From Lachnospiraceae bacterium (lineage in GTDB: Bacteria > Bacillota > Clostridia > Lachnospirales > Lachnospiraceae), in the NCBI GenBank assembly GCA_017958465.1, contig JAGDCQ010000111.1:1-14169 (forward strand): a stretch of 14,169 bases of DNA, given 5' to 3'. Positions 1-6,445 of this stretch are shown piece by piece; position 1 is the stretch's first letter; every line of letters starts with the position of its first letter. The notes under the pieces were generated by a model that saw nothing but the letters and a program-made list of their open reading frames with translations, was not told the DNA's origin and did no database searches. A program made the position numbers and the translations under genes.

Positions 1-180
1 GTATAGGATCTGGATGCCAAGGTGCGACATCCCGACCTCGTAAACATCGGGAAAGCACATGCAGAAACGGATGTCGATCCTGTTCTTGTCTTTTATTACT
101 GACTTGATCTCGTTTCCGATATATCTTGCCGGTGTTTCTACCGACATGAGTATTTCGTCACTTATGAATTTATCTTTCAT
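1..180 (-). CDS. B12-binding radical SAM protein, TIGR03960-like (N-terminal part only)
   Basis: Only the first 60 codons are inside the window; the gene runs off the left edge. The reading frame begins MKDKFISDEILMSVETPARY and continues with a stretch ending in FPDVYEVGMSHLGIQILY (residues 43-60). The pattern 'V..PARYIG.E...V.KD.....' followed by 'R...CFPD.YE.GMSHLG..ILY' is the N-terminus I know from the clostridial B12-binding radical SAM family TIGR03960, whose members often sit just before a DUF2344 protein and ribonuclease G. The cobalamin-binding domain would start here; the radical SAM CxxxCxxC motif would lie outside the window. The ATG (180-178) overlaps the TGA of the upstream gene as ATGA, with no good ribosome binding site, so translation is probably coupled. 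The biochemical role of the family is not firmly established. Confidence in the family is good despite the short piece. Confidence 0.8.
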   Translation of the reverse strand, partial: MKDKFISDEILMSVETPARYIGNEIKSVIKDKNRIDIRFCMCFPDVYEVGMSHLGIQILY

Positions 181-1469
181 TTTTTCTTTTTACCCAGCAG
201 CAGCGCCAGCGGTACTACAACAGTACTTGCAAGGGCAAGGCACACGGCAGCGGTCACAACTTTCTTTTTAGTGATCTTAAAACCGGATTCTTTGAAGCCT
301 TTTACCGGCTCTTTCTTTTCAAATTGTTTCGCACCCTGTACAAACAGAGGCTTTTGAGGCTCCGGTTCAACGATCTTGATAACGGGAGCGTCAGCCGAAG
401 GCACAGATGCGTAAGGCATCATATCCCCGGGCTCTAAGGCCTTTACGGGAGCAGGAGCTTCTTCGGTTACAGGAGGCTCTGCGGGAACTTCCTCGGCTAC
501 CGGTTCTGCAGGAGCTTCAGCAATAACAGGCTCAGCAGGCACTTCATCAACTACAGCTTCAGGCTCCACAGGCACTTCTTCAGCCGGAGCCTCAGCAACG
601 GGAAACTCGTCGACAGCAGCTTCCTCTGCAGCAGCTTCCTCAGCCACCTTCTCTTTATCCTCTTCATCCTCAAGGTCTACAAGAACAAAAGGATCCTCTG
701 CTTCAATATCCTTAACCTGCTCCGCAAGCTGATCCTCTTCATCCGCAGCCTTAACCTCTTCAGCAAGGGTTTCCTCAACCTGCTTTTCCTCAAGGCTTTC
801 CATTGCCTCGCGGGAATCCGCTTCTTCAACTTCCTGAACAGCCTTTGCAAGCTCGTCGGAAACGCCAAGCTCCTCTTTTAAGAAAGCTATTATAGCTTCA
901 AGCTGCTTTACATCATTTTCAAAGTCTGTGTTTGCGGTAAGGAGCTTTAAGTAAGTTTCGTATATGTGGGTCTTGAAAGGTGCCACAGCATTGTAAAGAT
1001 GCCCGAAATTATGGGATTTCGGGAGCTTGAAATGCCAGAAATCGTTAATCTGGCGGTCCGTCTTATCGGTCTTTGGAAGGGGCTGCCATGAATAAAAATC
1101 AGACATTGTAAGGCGTGTCTCAGCCTCAATGGATTTAATGAGCCATACATCAAAACCTATATCAACAACCAGCTTGTTATAGTAGTACTGGCTGTCTACC
1201 TTTCCGTCCTTCAAAAGCGAAGAAACAATAACATCATACACAAGGTATTTTGTGGTCGCGTAGATGTATGAAACAGAGATATTATCCAGATCCGAGCCAA
1301 AGCATTCCTCAAAATCCTTGCGGATAATGTCAATGCACTGCTCGCCGTTTGCCCTTAAATACGCGGTATGGATTATCCTGTAGTACTCTTCGTAAAACTT
1401 CTCCTTGCTTAAAGAACCGCAGTTTCTCCTGCAAAACTCTTTTCCCGAAATAGTATTCTGAAAGCTCAT
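177..1469 (-). CDS. Tail-anchored acidic protein of unknown function
   Basis: I do not recognise this 430-residue protein. It has three parts. Residues 1 to about 205 look globular, rich in Tyr, Phe and Trp, with a W-H-F-K-L-P-K-S-H-N segment near 145-154. Residues about 205-345 are strongly acidic and low in complexity, changing from Glu/Ala-rich coil-like sequence to imperfect V-P-A-E-P / E-A-P-A-E repeats (about 290-345). Near the end lies one hydrophobic segment (about 404-426), flanked by three lysines before and four after, and then the stop. With no signal peptide, this is the layout of a tail-anchored membrane protein with a cytoplasmic N-terminal part, an inference. An in-frame ATG 60 bases upstream (1529) exists, but only the ATG at 1469 has a perfect Shine-Dalgarno. 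The stop overlaps the next gene's start (ATGA), suggesting co-expression with the radical SAM protein. Confidence 0.8.
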   Translation of the reverse strand: MSFQNTISGKEFCRRNCGSLSKEKFYEEYYRIIHTAYLRANGEQCIDIIRKDFEECFGSDLDNISVSYIYATTKYLVYDVIVSSLLKDGKVDSQYYYNKLVVDIGFDVWLIKSIEAETRLTMSDFYSWQPLPKTDKTDRQINDFWHFKLPKSHNFGHLYNAVAPFKTHIYETYLKLLTANTDFENDVKQLEAIIAFLKEELGVSDELAKAVQEVEEADSREAMESLEEKQVEETLAEEVKAADEEDQLAEQVKDIEAEDPFVLVDLEDEEDKEKVAEEAAAEEAAVDEFPVAEAPAEEVPVEPEAVVDEVPAEPVIAEAPAEPVAEEVPAEPPVTEEAPAPVKALEPGDMMPYASVPSADAPVIKIVEPEPQKPLFVQGAKQFEKKEPVKGFKESGFKITKKKVVTAAVCLALASTVVVPLALLLGKKKK

Positions 1470-1475
1470 TGTAAA

Positions 1476-1481
1476 CCTCCT
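1476..1481 (-). promoter_or_regulatory. Ribosome binding site deciding the start of the tail-anchored protein
   Basis: AGGAGG on the minus strand, six bases (TTTACA) before the ATG at 1469. The in-frame ATG at 1529 has no comparable site, so 1469 is taken as the start. Confidence 0.8.
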
Positions 1482-1552
1482 GTCATTTCGCCCGGCCTTT
1501 TGCCCGGACAATTTATATGAAGTCGACATTAACCCACTTTTAGTATTAAACT

Positions 1553-1581
1553 ATTATATCAAATTTTACGCAACTTTGCAA
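1553..1581 (-). promoter_or_regulatory. Sigma-A-type promoter for the tail-anchored protein gene
   Basis: On the minus strand, TTGCAA (1581-1576) and TATAAT (1558-1553) are separated by exactly 17 bases. Transcription would begin near 1546, leaving about 75 untranslated bases before the ATG at 1469. The -35 box lies inside an inverted repeat (1572-1586) shared with the divergent promoter region. Confidence 0.7.
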
Positions 1582-1586
1582 AAGTT
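1572..1586. repeat. Inverted repeat between divergent promoters (possible operator)
   Basis: AACTTT-gca-AAAGTT, perfect 6-base arms around a 3-base centre. It covers the -35 box of the minus-strand promoter and ends two bases before the -35 box of the plus-strand promoter, a position where a bound protein could affect both. The arms are AT-rich and short, so chance is possible. No regulator gene is adjacent. Confidence 0.4.
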
Positions 1587-1588
1587 TA

Positions 1589-1617
1589 TTGCTAATCTGT
1601 ATAAAATAAACTATAAT
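1589..1617 (+). promoter_or_regulatory. Sigma-A-type promoter for the zinc-ribbon membrane protein gene
   Basis: TTGCTA (1589-1594) and a perfect TATAAT (1612-1617) are separated by 17 bases. The predicted start of transcription is near 1624, about 74 bases before the ATG at 1698. It points away from the minus-strand promoter; the two -35 boxes are only 7 bases apart. Confidence 0.7.
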
Positions 1618-1697
1618 ACTTCTGTTCGCTGGTCTTTTATGAAAAGAAAGCGCACAAATACTGATATTAAGGCGTTTATGCTGTTTGGAGGTTTGTT

Positions 1698-2630
1698 ATG
1701 CCCTGGTGTCCGCAGTGCAGAGAAGAATATAAAGAAGGTGTCGTGGTTTGTCCCGATTGTGAAGTGGCACTTGTTGAAACCCTTGAGAAAAAAGTTGATG
1801 ATTACTGCCCGGTCTATACTTTTGCTTCAAAAGAACTGGCCGATAAATACGAAGCTTACCTGAATTATTCCGGTATCTCGGCAGGTGAATCCGCAAACGA
1901 CGACGGAACTACAACAGTCCTCGTCCGTGAAAAAGACGTTAAAAAGGCAAAGAAACATTTCAATGCTTTCTATTCCGTAGAAATGCAGAACTCCTTTGCA
2001 GATGAGATGGACGAGCTTGCGGAAGTAACAGATAAAAAGCAGCAGTCCGCTCTGGAGTGGATAAGGAACAGCGAGATGGATACCTCGGATATCCTTACTC
2101 CCGATGATTTTACATCTGTCGACGAAGAGTTTTCCGAGGCAATAGACGAGATCGTTCCAGCCGAGCCTTACGAAAAGCGTTCAGACAAAGCGAAGGATGT
2201 CTTCTCTACAGCCATCATCTTCTTCGCTTTCGGAGGTCTTGGTTTCCTCCTCGTTTTGCTTTCACTGTTCAAGGTTGTAACGATCTTCAGCGGTCCTTTC
2301 TTCCTGATATTTGCTACTCTCCTTTTCGCCGGTTTTATCGTGGTAGGTGTTGTTTCCTACAGGTCCTACCTGAAATACAAGTCAGAGGCTGAGCAGGAGG
2401 ATCAGGTAACGGAAGCGATCCTTGGCTGGCTTAAAGAGAACTTCACAAAAGAGGATTACAACAAATACAAAAAAGAGTTCACAGACAGGATCGAAAATTC
2501 CACTCCCGAAGAGCGCTATTTCTACATCAGCTCGAAGATCAAGGCTCTTATAGCTTCACGTTTCGGCGAGCTTGACGAAGCTTATCTGGATTATATTACT
2601 GAAGACTTTTATACAAACAATCTGCAATAA
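1698..2630 (+). CDS. Zinc-ribbon, DUF2007-like, two-TM membrane protein
   Basis: A 310-residue protein, the only plus-strand gene in the window. It opens with a zinc ribbon: C4-x2-C7 and C18-x2-C21, each CxxC pair of the form C-P-x-C. Residues about 37-95 (from CPVYTFASKELADKYEAYL) resemble the DUF2007 'putative signal transducing' fold, a small alpha/beta domain often found next to zinc ribbons; this is a recognition by pattern, not by search. An acidic linker (about 100-160) leads to two membrane segments (about 168-190 and 197-220), then a charged, mostly helical C-terminal domain of about 90 residues. Both soluble parts would lie on the same side of the membrane, presumably the cytoplasm. 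The ATG is preceded by GGAGG (1687-1691) with 6-base spacing. It has its own promoter and terminator, so it is monocistronic. Function unknown; a membrane-bound sensor or adaptor is one guess. Confidence 0.85.
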   Translation: MPWCPQCREEYKEGVVVCPDCEVALVETLEKKVDDYCPVYTFASKELADKYEAYLNYSGISAGESANDDGTTTVLVREKDVKKAKKHFNAFYSVEMQNSFADEMDELAEVTDKKQQSALEWIRNSEMDTSDILTPDDFTSVDEEFSEAIDEIVPAEPYEKRSDKAKDVFSTAIIFFAFGGLGFLLVLLSLFKVVTIFSGPFFLIFATLLFAGFIVVGVVSYRSYLKYKSEAEQEDQVTEAILGWLKENFTKEDYNKYKKEFTDRIENSTPEERYFYISSKIKALIASRFGELDEAYLDYITEDFYTNNLQ

Positions 2631-2641
2631 AACGAGAAAAC

Positions 2642-2678
2642 GAAAACGTCCCGGATCAATTGAGTCCGGGACGTTTTC
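2642..2678. terminator. Bidirectional intrinsic terminator between convergent genes
   Basis: A perfect 14-base-pair stem (2642-2655 with 2665-2678) and a 9-base loop. The outer part of the stem is GAAAACG/CGTTTTC, so each transcript leaves the hairpin through a run of U. It starts 11 bases after the plus-strand stop codon, and its right arm ends on the last base of the TAG stop of the minus-strand CapA-like gene. It serves both genes. Confidence 0.9.
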
Positions 2679-3823
2679 TACAGCTGTTTTTTTATATATT
2701 CTATAACTTTTGTCTTAGAGCTTTTCAAATGGTCGTTGTTATTTGCCTCAAGTGAGATAGGGTAAAGGATCTGAAAATCAAGGGTCTCACCCGGCACTCT
2801 TCCGCTCCTTAAGGGCTTGTAGAAGTCCGCAACCCAGTCTGTATCGTCGTTATAATCATCAGGATAAAGGAACTTCCATTGACGCTTTGTGTTTTCGATA
2901 AAGGCTTTTACAGAAAGGGGAAGGAGCAGCTTGTAATCCTCCTCCCGCACATCCGTGAAAATATCAGGAAGCCCGCTTTCGCAAACAATTCCGGCCTCCC
3001 TGTCGACTGTGATACCAAAGGGCTCAAAGGAAAAACTATCTTCGGAAAAACGAACCTTTAACAGGATGCCGGATTCCGTATTGAACTGCGCACGCTGGTA
3101 GTCTGTGTAAATAATGAAATTGCCGAGGGAATATAAGATGGCCTTATCTCCCACTGTCTCGTAGTTCATTGGAACATGTGGATGATGGGTCACAACAAGG
3201 TCCGCTCCAAACTCAAGGAATTTAAGGAGCCTTTCTCTTGTATAAGGTGACGGAAGGGATGTGAATTCCTCTCCGGCATGGGCAATAACAACACACCAGC
3301 GGCAACTACTCTTTATTTCTTTTATCCTTTTTTCAATAAGTTCAAGGTTGCTCCAGCTGAAACAACCGGGAGTATCTTCTCCGGCTTCTCTGCAGGCACG
3401 TCTGTAGCCAACAGTGATGATCCCGATCCCGCCTGCCTCTTCGATAAAGAGAGGCTTCGAGGCTTCGTCATAATCTTTTCCTGCACCTACTGTTGAAACT
3501 CCCAACTCATATGCAGCATCCATGGTGCTAAACAGCCCCTCCGGGCCTGCATCCATAATATGATTATTGCAGATGCTCCAAATATCGATGTTAAGATCCT
3601 TCAAAAACCCGCATACTTTAGTGGGCATGCTGTGGACAAGCTTTCCCTTAAGGCACGAAGGATCAAGATCGATGACCGGTCCTTCGATGTTTGCGATAAC
3701 ATGGTCTGCGGAGCCTAAGAAATCCCTTATCGCGGGTGCAACTAGGCCCGGATCCTGCCATCTGCCGGACATATGCCCGTCAAAGCCTATATCTCCCGTA
3801 AAAACAATAGATGTTTCGCTCAT
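2678..3823 (-). CDS. CapA/PgsA-like metallophosphatase-fold protein
   Basis: A 381-residue protein of the CapA family (PGA_cap domain, a calcineurin-like metallophosphoesterase fold). The family motifs appear in order: G-D-I-G-F-D-G (10-16), N-I-E-G-P (45-49), N-N-H-I-M-D-A-G (86-93), A-H-A-G-E-E-F (181-187, where family members usually have H-W-G-x-E-Y), H-H-P-H-V-P-M (213-219) and S-L-G-N-F (232-236). Classical CapA/PgsA takes part in poly-gamma-glutamate capsule synthesis and is membrane-anchored. Here the protein starts directly at the first beta strand, without signal peptide or membrane segment, so it is probably cytoplasmic and may have a different role. Its ATG overlaps the TGA of the MurD-like gene (ATGA), which implies translational coupling and a shared pathway. 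It is the last gene of the operon; its stop lies in the terminator. No capB/pgsB or capC gene is present nearby. The family call is firm, the substrate unknown. Confidence 0.88.
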   Translation of the reverse strand: MSETSIVFTGDIGFDGHMSGRWQDPGLVAPAIRDFLGSADHVIANIEGPVIDLDPSCLKGKLVHSMPTKVCGFLKDLNIDIWSICNNHIMDAGPEGLFSTMDAAYELGVSTVGAGKDYDEASKPLFIEEAGGIGIITVGYRRACREAGEDTPGCFSWSNLELIEKRIKEIKSSCRWCVVIAHAGEEFTSLPSPYTRERLLKFLEFGADLVVTHHPHVPMNYETVGDKAILYSLGNFIIYTDYQRAQFNTESGILLKVRFSEDSFSFEPFGITVDREAGIVCESGLPDIFTDVREEDYKLLLPLSVKAFIENTKRQWKFLYPDDYNDDTDWVADFYKPLRSGRVPGETLDFQILYPISLEANNNDHLKSSKTKVIEYIKKQL

Positions 3824-5007
3824 AGGCCCACATACTCCTTAAACTTGTCCCCGCGCTCCTCAAAATTCTTGAAATAGCCGTAGGATGCGGCAGCGGGGGA
3901 AAGTATCACCGCTTCGCCGGGCTTTGTAAGCTTCCGTGCGGCTTCCACAGCATCTTTAAGCTCCGGAACATATGTACATTGCGGGCACCCGCCTATGGCT
4001 TCAAAAATGCGCTTTCCGGAGGCGTATGCCAGGATATAGTTATATTCCGGATGGTCCATTATGTAGTTTATGAGGATATCATAATTGATACCCCGGTCCA
4101 TACCACCGAGGATCACGGTCTTTGCGTTCTTAACGGAGCCAAGGGCTGCAATTGCGGCCTCAGGGATGGTGGAAATCGAGTCATCATAAAAATCCACGCC
4201 ATCTAAAGCACCTATGTGCTCAAGCCTGTGGCGTAAGCCCGTAAAGCTCTTAAAAGATTCTTCGATAGCTTTTTCCTGAATGCCAAAAACATCTTTTGCG
4301 ATCCTGTATACGAAATTAGCATTGTAGATGTTGTGAGACCCCGGAATACTGAGCTCAAAATCCTTTAATGAGTCCTTATCAATCCTTGTGACCGAAGCCA
4401 AAGTAGGGATCTTTGGAACGTTTTCCCCAACAAAGAAAAAGTCCTTTTCAGTCTGGTGGGTGGTTATGTTTGTTTTAGCCTTGAAATATTTTTCAACAGT
4501 TCCGTAATAATCAAGGTGCTCCTCAAAGAGATTCAAGAATACCGCAATGTGGGGCGAAACCTTGGTGTGCGCGAGCTGATGGCATGAAAGCTCGAAAACT
4601 ACAACTGTATCCTCGTCGATCTCGTCGTAATAATCAAGGCACGGAAGGCCAATATTCCCAAGCAGGATAACCTTCCTGTCAAGACACCTTGAAAGGCAGT
4701 GATAAAGCAGGGATGATGTGGTACTCTTCCCCTTTGTACCTGTCACACCTATGGTCCTGTCGGCAAAAAGCTCGAGGAAAAGCTCAGTCATGGAAGTGAA
4801 CTTCGGATCCTCTTCCTCCATAACGATCCCCGGGCTCTTGAAAACAATGTCAAAGCCTTCCGCCGGAAGATCGCTAAAAGGCCCTTCAAAGTGCTGAACT
4901 TCAAGGGGCTTTGTGTGTGTCAGCAGGAATTTTTCCGTGGTTTTTCCTTCCCTGCCGTAACCCCAGATTAATATTCTTTTATCGGTAAATCTGTCAAGTA
5001 TATTCAT
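3820..5007 (-). CDS. MurD-like Mur ligase (amino acid-adding enzyme, probable MurD paralogue)
   Basis: Mur ligases join an amino acid to a UDP-MurNAc carboxylate using ATP; MurD adds D-glutamate after L-alanine. This 395-residue protein has the three-domain layout: an N-terminal Rossmann-like domain (I-L-I-W-G-Y-G-R-E-G-K, about 12-22), the ATP-binding centre with G-T-K-G-K-S-T (90-96), G-N-I-G (117-120), E-H-L-D (163-166) and S-H-N (224-226), then the C-terminal ligase domain with H-R-L-E (260-263) and L-S-P-A-A-A-S (369-375) followed by F-K-N-F-E-E-R-G. The block that reads D-S-K-x-T-N in classical MurD is D-D-S-I-S-T-I-P here (275-282), and the protein is shorter than the usual 440-460 residues. 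It may therefore be a second, divergent MurD or a ligase for another amino acid. I chose the ATG at 5007, separated by one base from the scpB stop; a TTG at 5019 in frame is possible. Neither has a clear ribosome binding site, suggesting coupling to scpB. Confidence 0.82.
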   Translation of the reverse strand: MNILDRFTDKRILIWGYGREGKTTEKFLLTHTKPLEVQHFEGPFSDLPAEGFDIVFKSPGIVMEEEDPKFTSMTELFLELFADRTIGVTGTKGKSTTSSLLYHCLSRCLDRKVILLGNIGLPCLDYYDEIDEDTVVVFELSCHQLAHTKVSPHIAVFLNLFEEHLDYYGTVEKYFKAKTNITTHQTEKDFFFVGENVPKIPTLASVTRIDKDSLKDFELSIPGSHNIYNANFVYRIAKDVFGIQEKAIEESFKSFTGLRHRLEHIGALDGVDFYDDSISTIPEAAIAALGSVKNAKTVILGGMDRGINYDILINYIMDHPEYNYILAYASGKRIFEAIGGCPQCTYVPELKDAVEAARKLTKPGEAVILSPAAASYGYFKNFEERGDKFKEYVGL

Positions 5008-5008
5008 G

Positions 5009-5593
5009 TCAAATATCAAGTTTCAGCTGAAGCTCGTCTTCTGCCTCCTGCTTAAAGTCAAGGATACGTTCGGGTTCGATGTTCGGGAGCTCGTCAAGCG
5101 ATTTGATACCGAAATTCCGAAGGAACGACTCAGTCGTACCAAAAAGTATAGGTTTTCCGGGAGCGTCCAGACGCCCAAGCTCCGTTACAAGCTCATATTC
5201 TACAAGCTTGTTCACACTGTGATCGCAGTTTACGCCGCGGATCGCCTCTATTCCGGCCTTTGTCACGGGCTGTTTGTAAGCAATTATCGACAGTGTTTCA
5301 AGAAGAACGTCCGTTAATACATATTTCTTCGGGGCATTTGTGATCTTGATGATCGTATCGTACATCTCAGGCTTTGTGCACATCTGAAAAGATCCGTCGA
5401 TCTCAATGATCTGAATTCCGTGATCTTCTTCGGCATAGCGGTCGCACATATGCCTTATCACCTTTCGGACAGTCTCCTCGTCATGCCCCACGGCAAATGC
5501 AAGGCGTTCGCACTCTACGGCTTCACCCATCGTAAAAAGGATGGCTTCGAGCGCCGCCTCCAATTTATTTAATTCTGCGTTTGTTGTTTCCAT
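5009..5593 (-). CDS. scpB: Segregation and condensation protein B (SMC complex subunit)
   Basis: ScpB dimers bind the ScpA kleisin and help SMC organise and separate the chromosome at the nucleoid. At 194 residues the length is typical. Two winged-helix domains are expected; the signatures visible are L-E-A-I-L-F-T-M-G-E (14-23) in the first and the highly conserved L-S-I-I-A-Y-K-Q-P-V-T-K (101-112) followed by I-R-G-V (118-121) in the second, then G-K-P-I-L-F-G-T-T-E-S-F-L (146-158) and F-G-I-K-S-L-D-E-L-P (161-170). The start ATG lies 19 bases after scpA; an AAGGA stands 11 bases upstream, a slightly long spacing. It is immediately followed by the MurD-like gene. The pair scpA-scpB is the standard Firmicutes arrangement. 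Confidence 0.95.
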   Translation of the reverse strand: METTNAELNKLEAALEAILFTMGEAVECERLAFAVGHDEETVRKVIRHMCDRYAEEDHGIQIIEIDGSFQMCTKPEMYDTIIKITNAPKKYVLTDVLLETLSIIAYKQPVTKAGIEAIRGVNCDHSVNKLVEYELVTELGRLDAPGKPILFGTTESFLRNFGIKSLDELPNIEPERILDFKQEAEDELQLKLDI

Positions 5594-5612
5594 GCAGATT
5601 TACATCCTTTCA

Positions 5613-6407
5613 TCATTCATCAAGCTGAAACCTTTCGACAGGCAGTACGGAATCCGCAATAAAATCGATCTCGATATCATCGAAGACTTCTTTTTGCGAA
5701 ACCTTTATCTGCCCCATCTTCATAAGCTCAAGTATACCTAAAAATGTGACGATCACATCGCTTTTTGTATGTTGCTTTTCAAGCATGTTCCTAAAGGAAA
5801 AATGCCTGTGTAAAAAGCCGAACTGCTGGATCTCCATTATCTTTCCGGCAATGCTGATCTCGTCGTGTTCAATACGCCCGAACTTGCTTCGGATAGGGTC
5901 CACTTTATCTTCCTGCTTCTTAATTACGGACTCAAAAATAGAATGGAGTTCGTTTAAGGTAAGGTCGGACAAAAGCTCCGAAACATCCACAGGATCCCTG
6001 TAATCCCTGATCTCCTGGGGTATGGAGCTGCCTTTGAAGAAGGATTTTGTGGCGTCAATCTGCTTGTCTTTAAGCTCCTCCGAGATGTATTTGTACATCT
6101 TGTATTCAAGGAGGCGCTGAACAAGCTCCGCTCTCGGGTCCACAGGCTCCTCTTCGCCTTCCTCGGGTTCAGGTGCCGGCAGGAGCATCTTGGATTTGAT
6201 ATTTATAAGGGTCGCCGCCATAACAAGGAATTCGCTTGTGATATCCATATCACGTTCCTGCATGGCCGCAATGTATTCAAGATATTGATCCGTAATGGTA
6301 ACAATAGGTATGTCGTATATATTGATCTTGTTTTTCTCGATAAGGTGGAGCAAAAGGTCCAACGGCCCCTGGAACACCTCGAGATTAAACTGTAAAGCTT
6401 CACTCAT
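5613..6407 (-). CDS. scpA: Segregation and condensation protein A (kleisin)
   Basis: ScpA is the kleisin subunit that bridges the SMC head domains and carries ScpB. The protein is 264 residues, a normal length. Its N-terminal helical domain is unmistakable: F-Q-G-P-L-D-L-L-L-H-L-I (12-23), then I-N-I-Y-D-I-P-I (28-35) and I-T-D-Q-Y-L-E-Y (38-45), and A-A-T-L-I-N-I-K-S-K-M-L-L-P (64-77). A Pro/Glu-rich acidic linker (78-90) separates it from the ScpB-binding middle part, and the C-terminal winged helix (V-T-F-L-G-I-L-E-L-M-K, 220-230) follows. The ATG at 6407 has an AAGGA nine bases upstream. The gene comes 38 bases after the metallophosphoesterase gene, with no terminator between, so it is probably transcribed from the promoter at 8832-8860. 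Confidence 0.96.
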   Translation of the reverse strand: MSEALQFNLEVFQGPLDLLLHLIEKNKINIYDIPIVTITDQYLEYIAAMQERDMDITSEFLVMAATLINIKSKMLLPAPEPEEGEEEPVDPRAELVQRLLEYKMYKYISEELKDKQIDATKSFFKGSSIPQEIRDYRDPVDVSELLSDLTLNELHSIFESVIKKQEDKVDPIRSKFGRIEHDEISIAGKIMEIQQFGFLHRHFSFRNMLEKQHTKSDVIVTFLGILELMKMGQIKVSQKEVFDDIEIDFIADSVLPVERFQLDE

Positions 6408-6445
6408 TTTGAATTATCCTTTGTAACTTATAAACGAAACAGGGC

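Noticed and set aside
1470..1529. Longer version of the tail-anchored protein starting at the ATG at 1529
   Set aside because: The ATG at 1469 has a perfect AGGAGG at 6-base spacing; the upstream ATG has none and would lie only about 17 bases from the predicted transcription start.
1576..1863. Plus-strand 95-codon reading frame starting before the zinc-ribbon gene
   Set aside because: It overlaps the promoter and then runs out of frame inside the zinc-ribbon gene, with no ribosome binding site and no recognisable protein.
5008..5019. TTG start at 5019 for the MurD-like gene
   Set aside because: The ATG at 5007 fits the usual N-terminus and gives one-base spacing from the scpB stop; the TTG has no ribosome binding site. 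It cannot be fully excluded.
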